Shown: piece by piece, positions 6,152-7,209 of the stretch
Numbering within the stretch: the first letter of the stretch is position 1
Layout of the letters: each line of letters starts with the position of its first letter
Source of the DNA: Acidimicrobiaceae bacterium
GTDB taxonomy: Bacteria; Actinomycetota; Acidimicrobiia; Acidimicrobiales; Bog-793
DNA: 7,209 nucleotides
NCBI GenBank assembly: GCA_025463965.1
Contig: JAODBN010000145.1
Span: 1 to 7,209 of the forward strand
Direction: 5' to 3'
Notes under the pieces: generated by a model
Seen by the model: only the letters and a program-made list of their open reading frames with translations
What the model was told of the DNA's origin: nothing
Database searches by the model: none
Made by a program: the position numbers and the translations under genes

Positions 6152-6823
6152 TCAGAGACGTGGTGCGTCCGACCGGGCGTCGAGGCGGCCGAGCACTTCC
6201 GGGAGCTCGTCGAGCGAATCGATGACGGCGTCCGCTTCGGCGGCCTCGGGCCACGTTGCCTGGACATAGCCCCAGGGCCCGCGGCGGATGAGAACCCCAG
6301 ACATCCCCGCGCTCTGGGCCGGCACCACGTCATTGTCGACGCGATCGCCGACGTAACAGATCTCGCTCGCGCTCACCCGGGCGAGGGCCTCCACGCGGGC
6401 AAAGAATGCCGGATCGGGCTTCTCCACGCCCCAAGACTCCGACGATCCCGTGAAGTCCACCGCGAGGTCCATCTCGGCCAGCGCGTCCAGCATGGACTGC
6501 GGCTGGTTGCCGGCTACGCCGACGCGGTAGCCGAGGTCGCGCAACCGAGCGAGGCAGCGGCGGGCGTCGGGATACAGGTCGTCCTCCTCGAGCAGCCAAA
6601 GGCGGCCGGCGGCGATCTTTCGCGCTCGCTCCTCCTCGAAGACCATTCCGGGCCGTAGGAGCGAGAAGGCCTCGCGGTGATGTCTGCGCTGCGCGATCAC
6701 TGCGCCGAGCGCGGCGAGGAGCGTCGCTGGTGGAACGTCGATCCAGTCCGCCCAGTCCGCCCACGGTCGCCCCTCCTCAAAGAGCGTCTCGCCGACGTCG
6801 AAGACCACCGCCCGGATTGCCAT
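6152..6823 (-). CDS. HAD-superfamily hydrolase (subfamily I-like), degenerate motifs I and II
   Basis: This 223-residue cytoplasmic protein has the haloacid-dehalogenase fold pattern. Motif I is VVFDVGETL with nucleophile D9. A helical cap occupies about residues 15-85. Motif III is VEKPDPAFF with K135, and motif IV is YVGDRVDND with D160 and D165. Two departures are visible. The second Asp of the usual DxD, the general acid in phosphatases, is Gly11. The motif II position normally Ser or Thr is Gly in VGVAGNQ (101-107). From memory, DVGETL and AGNQ variants occur together in a set of actinobacterial HAD proteins, so this is probably a subfamily trait rather than decay. Phosphatase activity may be altered or absent, and no substrate can be named. 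The ATG at 6823 is chosen because motif I begins five residues in; no strong ribosome site precedes it, and a GC hairpin ends 14 bases upstream. Confidence 0.9.
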   Translation of the reverse strand: MAIRAVVFDVGETLFEEGRPWADWADWIDVPPATLLAALGAVIAQRRHHREAFSLLRPGMVFEEERARKIAAGRLWLLEEDDLYPDARRCLARLRDLGYRVGVAGNQPQSMLDALAEMDLAVDFTGSSESWGVEKPDPAFFARVEALARVSASEICYVGDRVDNDVVPAQSAGMSGVLIRRGPWGYVQATWPEAAEADAVIDSLDELPEVLGRLDARSDAPRL

Positions 6824-6837
6824 CGGCCGATCGTCGC

Positions 6838-6864
6838 GCGCGGCGCTTGCTCGGCGCGCCGCGC
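6838..6864 (-). other. Strong GC hairpin upstream of the HAD start
   Basis: A perfect 9-bp stem (GCGCGGCGC at 6838-6846 and GCGCCGCGC at 6856-6864) encloses a 9-base loop. It ends 14 bases before the HAD ATG, so in a transcript reading through from the CHAP gene it would lie close to the HAD ribosome-binding region. It shares base 6864 with a second hairpin, so the two cannot both form completely. It could be a terminator or a translational brake; there is no T-run. Confidence 0.4.
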
Positions 6865-6886
6865 CGCGGGCGTGAAAGCCCGGCGG
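6864..6886 (-). terminator. Candidate terminator after the CHAP gene
   Basis: A stem of five plus three base pairs, interrupted by a single-base bulge at 6883, closes a 6-base loop (6872-6877). It begins nine bases beyond the CHAP-gene stop codon on the - strand. GC-rich stems without a T-run are a plausible terminator type in actinobacteria, but this is a position-based inference. Confidence 0.35.
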
Positions 6887-6895
6887 TATCGGCGC

Positions 6896-7209
6896 TCAGG
6901 TGCGCTGGCTCGTCACGCGGGGCGGCGGCGGGCTCGGGGAGACGTAGCCGGCAAGCTGGCCTCCGTTCCCGTGAATGTCCGCCTTCCACTGGTCTTGGCC
7001 GACCTCCACGACGCTGAAGCCGGTCCGCGATCCGTCACCGTTCACGACATCGGGTCCACGACTGCCCGGGGTGTAGGACGTGACCACCGCCACGTGCTGG
7101 GCCGCTCCTGTCGTGAGGTTCAAGCCGTAGACGGCGACGTCGCCGGCCCGGGGGACGTAGGCAGAGCCGGCCGGATGCCAGCGGCGAGTGGCGACACCCC
7201 ACTCGTAGA
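6896..7209 (-). CDS. CHAP-like amidase/peptidase domain protein, C-terminal part only
   Basis: The frame is open to the right edge of the window. At least 104 residues are visible, and the N-terminus with any signal peptide is outside. A TTG at 7123 is internal, because the family-like sequence continues upstream of it (YEWGVATRRWHPAGSAYVP, then RAGDVAVYG). The pattern GDVAVYG, then QHVAVVTSY, then PDVVNGDG matches the second half of a CHAP (NlpC/P60-related) domain, in which the His of the HVAVV strand is catalytic and the NGD position supplies the third polar residue. The nucleophilic Cys would lie upstream and is not visible. CHAP enzymes cut peptidoglycan cross-links or peptide stems, usually after secretion. 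After the domain the protein ends with a proline-rich tail (SPSPPPP) and about seven residues. It is transcribed toward the HAD gene, 72 bases apart. An inactive or non-wall CHAP fold cannot be excluded. Confidence 0.75.
   Translation of the reverse strand, partial: YEWGVATRRWHPAGSAYVPRAGDVAVYGLNLTTGAAQHVAVVTSYTPGSRGPDVVNGDGSRTGFSVVEVGQDQWKADIHGNGGQLAGYVSPSPPPPRVTSQRT

Overview
The window is GC-rich DNA with GTG and TTG starts used alongside ATG and long spurious open frames on both strands. Together with a complete-looking Kdp system, a GAF-SpoIIE phosphatase and short-leader or leaderless-style promoter spacing, this points to a high-GC actinobacterium. I cannot place it more precisely from the sequence. 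An uncultured soil or aquatic lineage is a guess.

The layout has two blocks that converge near position 3970-4013. The left block is on the + strand. It holds kdpB (entered mid-gene, about 50 codons missing), then kdpC 11 bases later, a 274-base gap, and a 395-residue GAF plus PP2C/SpoIIE-type serine/threonine phosphatase. The right block is all on the - strand. Read in transcription order from the right edge, it holds the 3' end of a CHAP-like cell-wall amidase/peptidase, a HAD-superfamily hydrolase, a 323-base gap with a putative promoter, an amidase-signature hydrolase resembling plant AMI1, and a small predicted lipoprotein with no recognised domain.

KdpB and KdpC are the ATPase and the chaperone-like subunit of the high-affinity K+ pump KdpFABC. 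kdpA should lie just left of the window. The usual sensor-regulator pair kdpDE does not follow kdpC here. The phosphatase is a separate signalling protein, probably acting on an anti-anti-sigma factor. The right block does not form a pathway I can name. A cell-wall enzyme and a lipoprotein suggest some envelope function, but the HAD and amidase genes look like ordinary metabolic accessory genes.

I found no mobile element, CRISPR array or RNA gene, and no convincing new system. The points most worth a second look are: a 22-base imperfect tandem duplication at the convergent junction, which creates the stop codon of the lipoprotein gene; a TAGGAT element exactly placed for leaderless transcription of the phosphatase; a well-spaced promoter candidate that helps fix the amidase start; two mutually exclusive GC hairpins between the CHAP and HAD genes; and the unrecognised lipoprotein itself.
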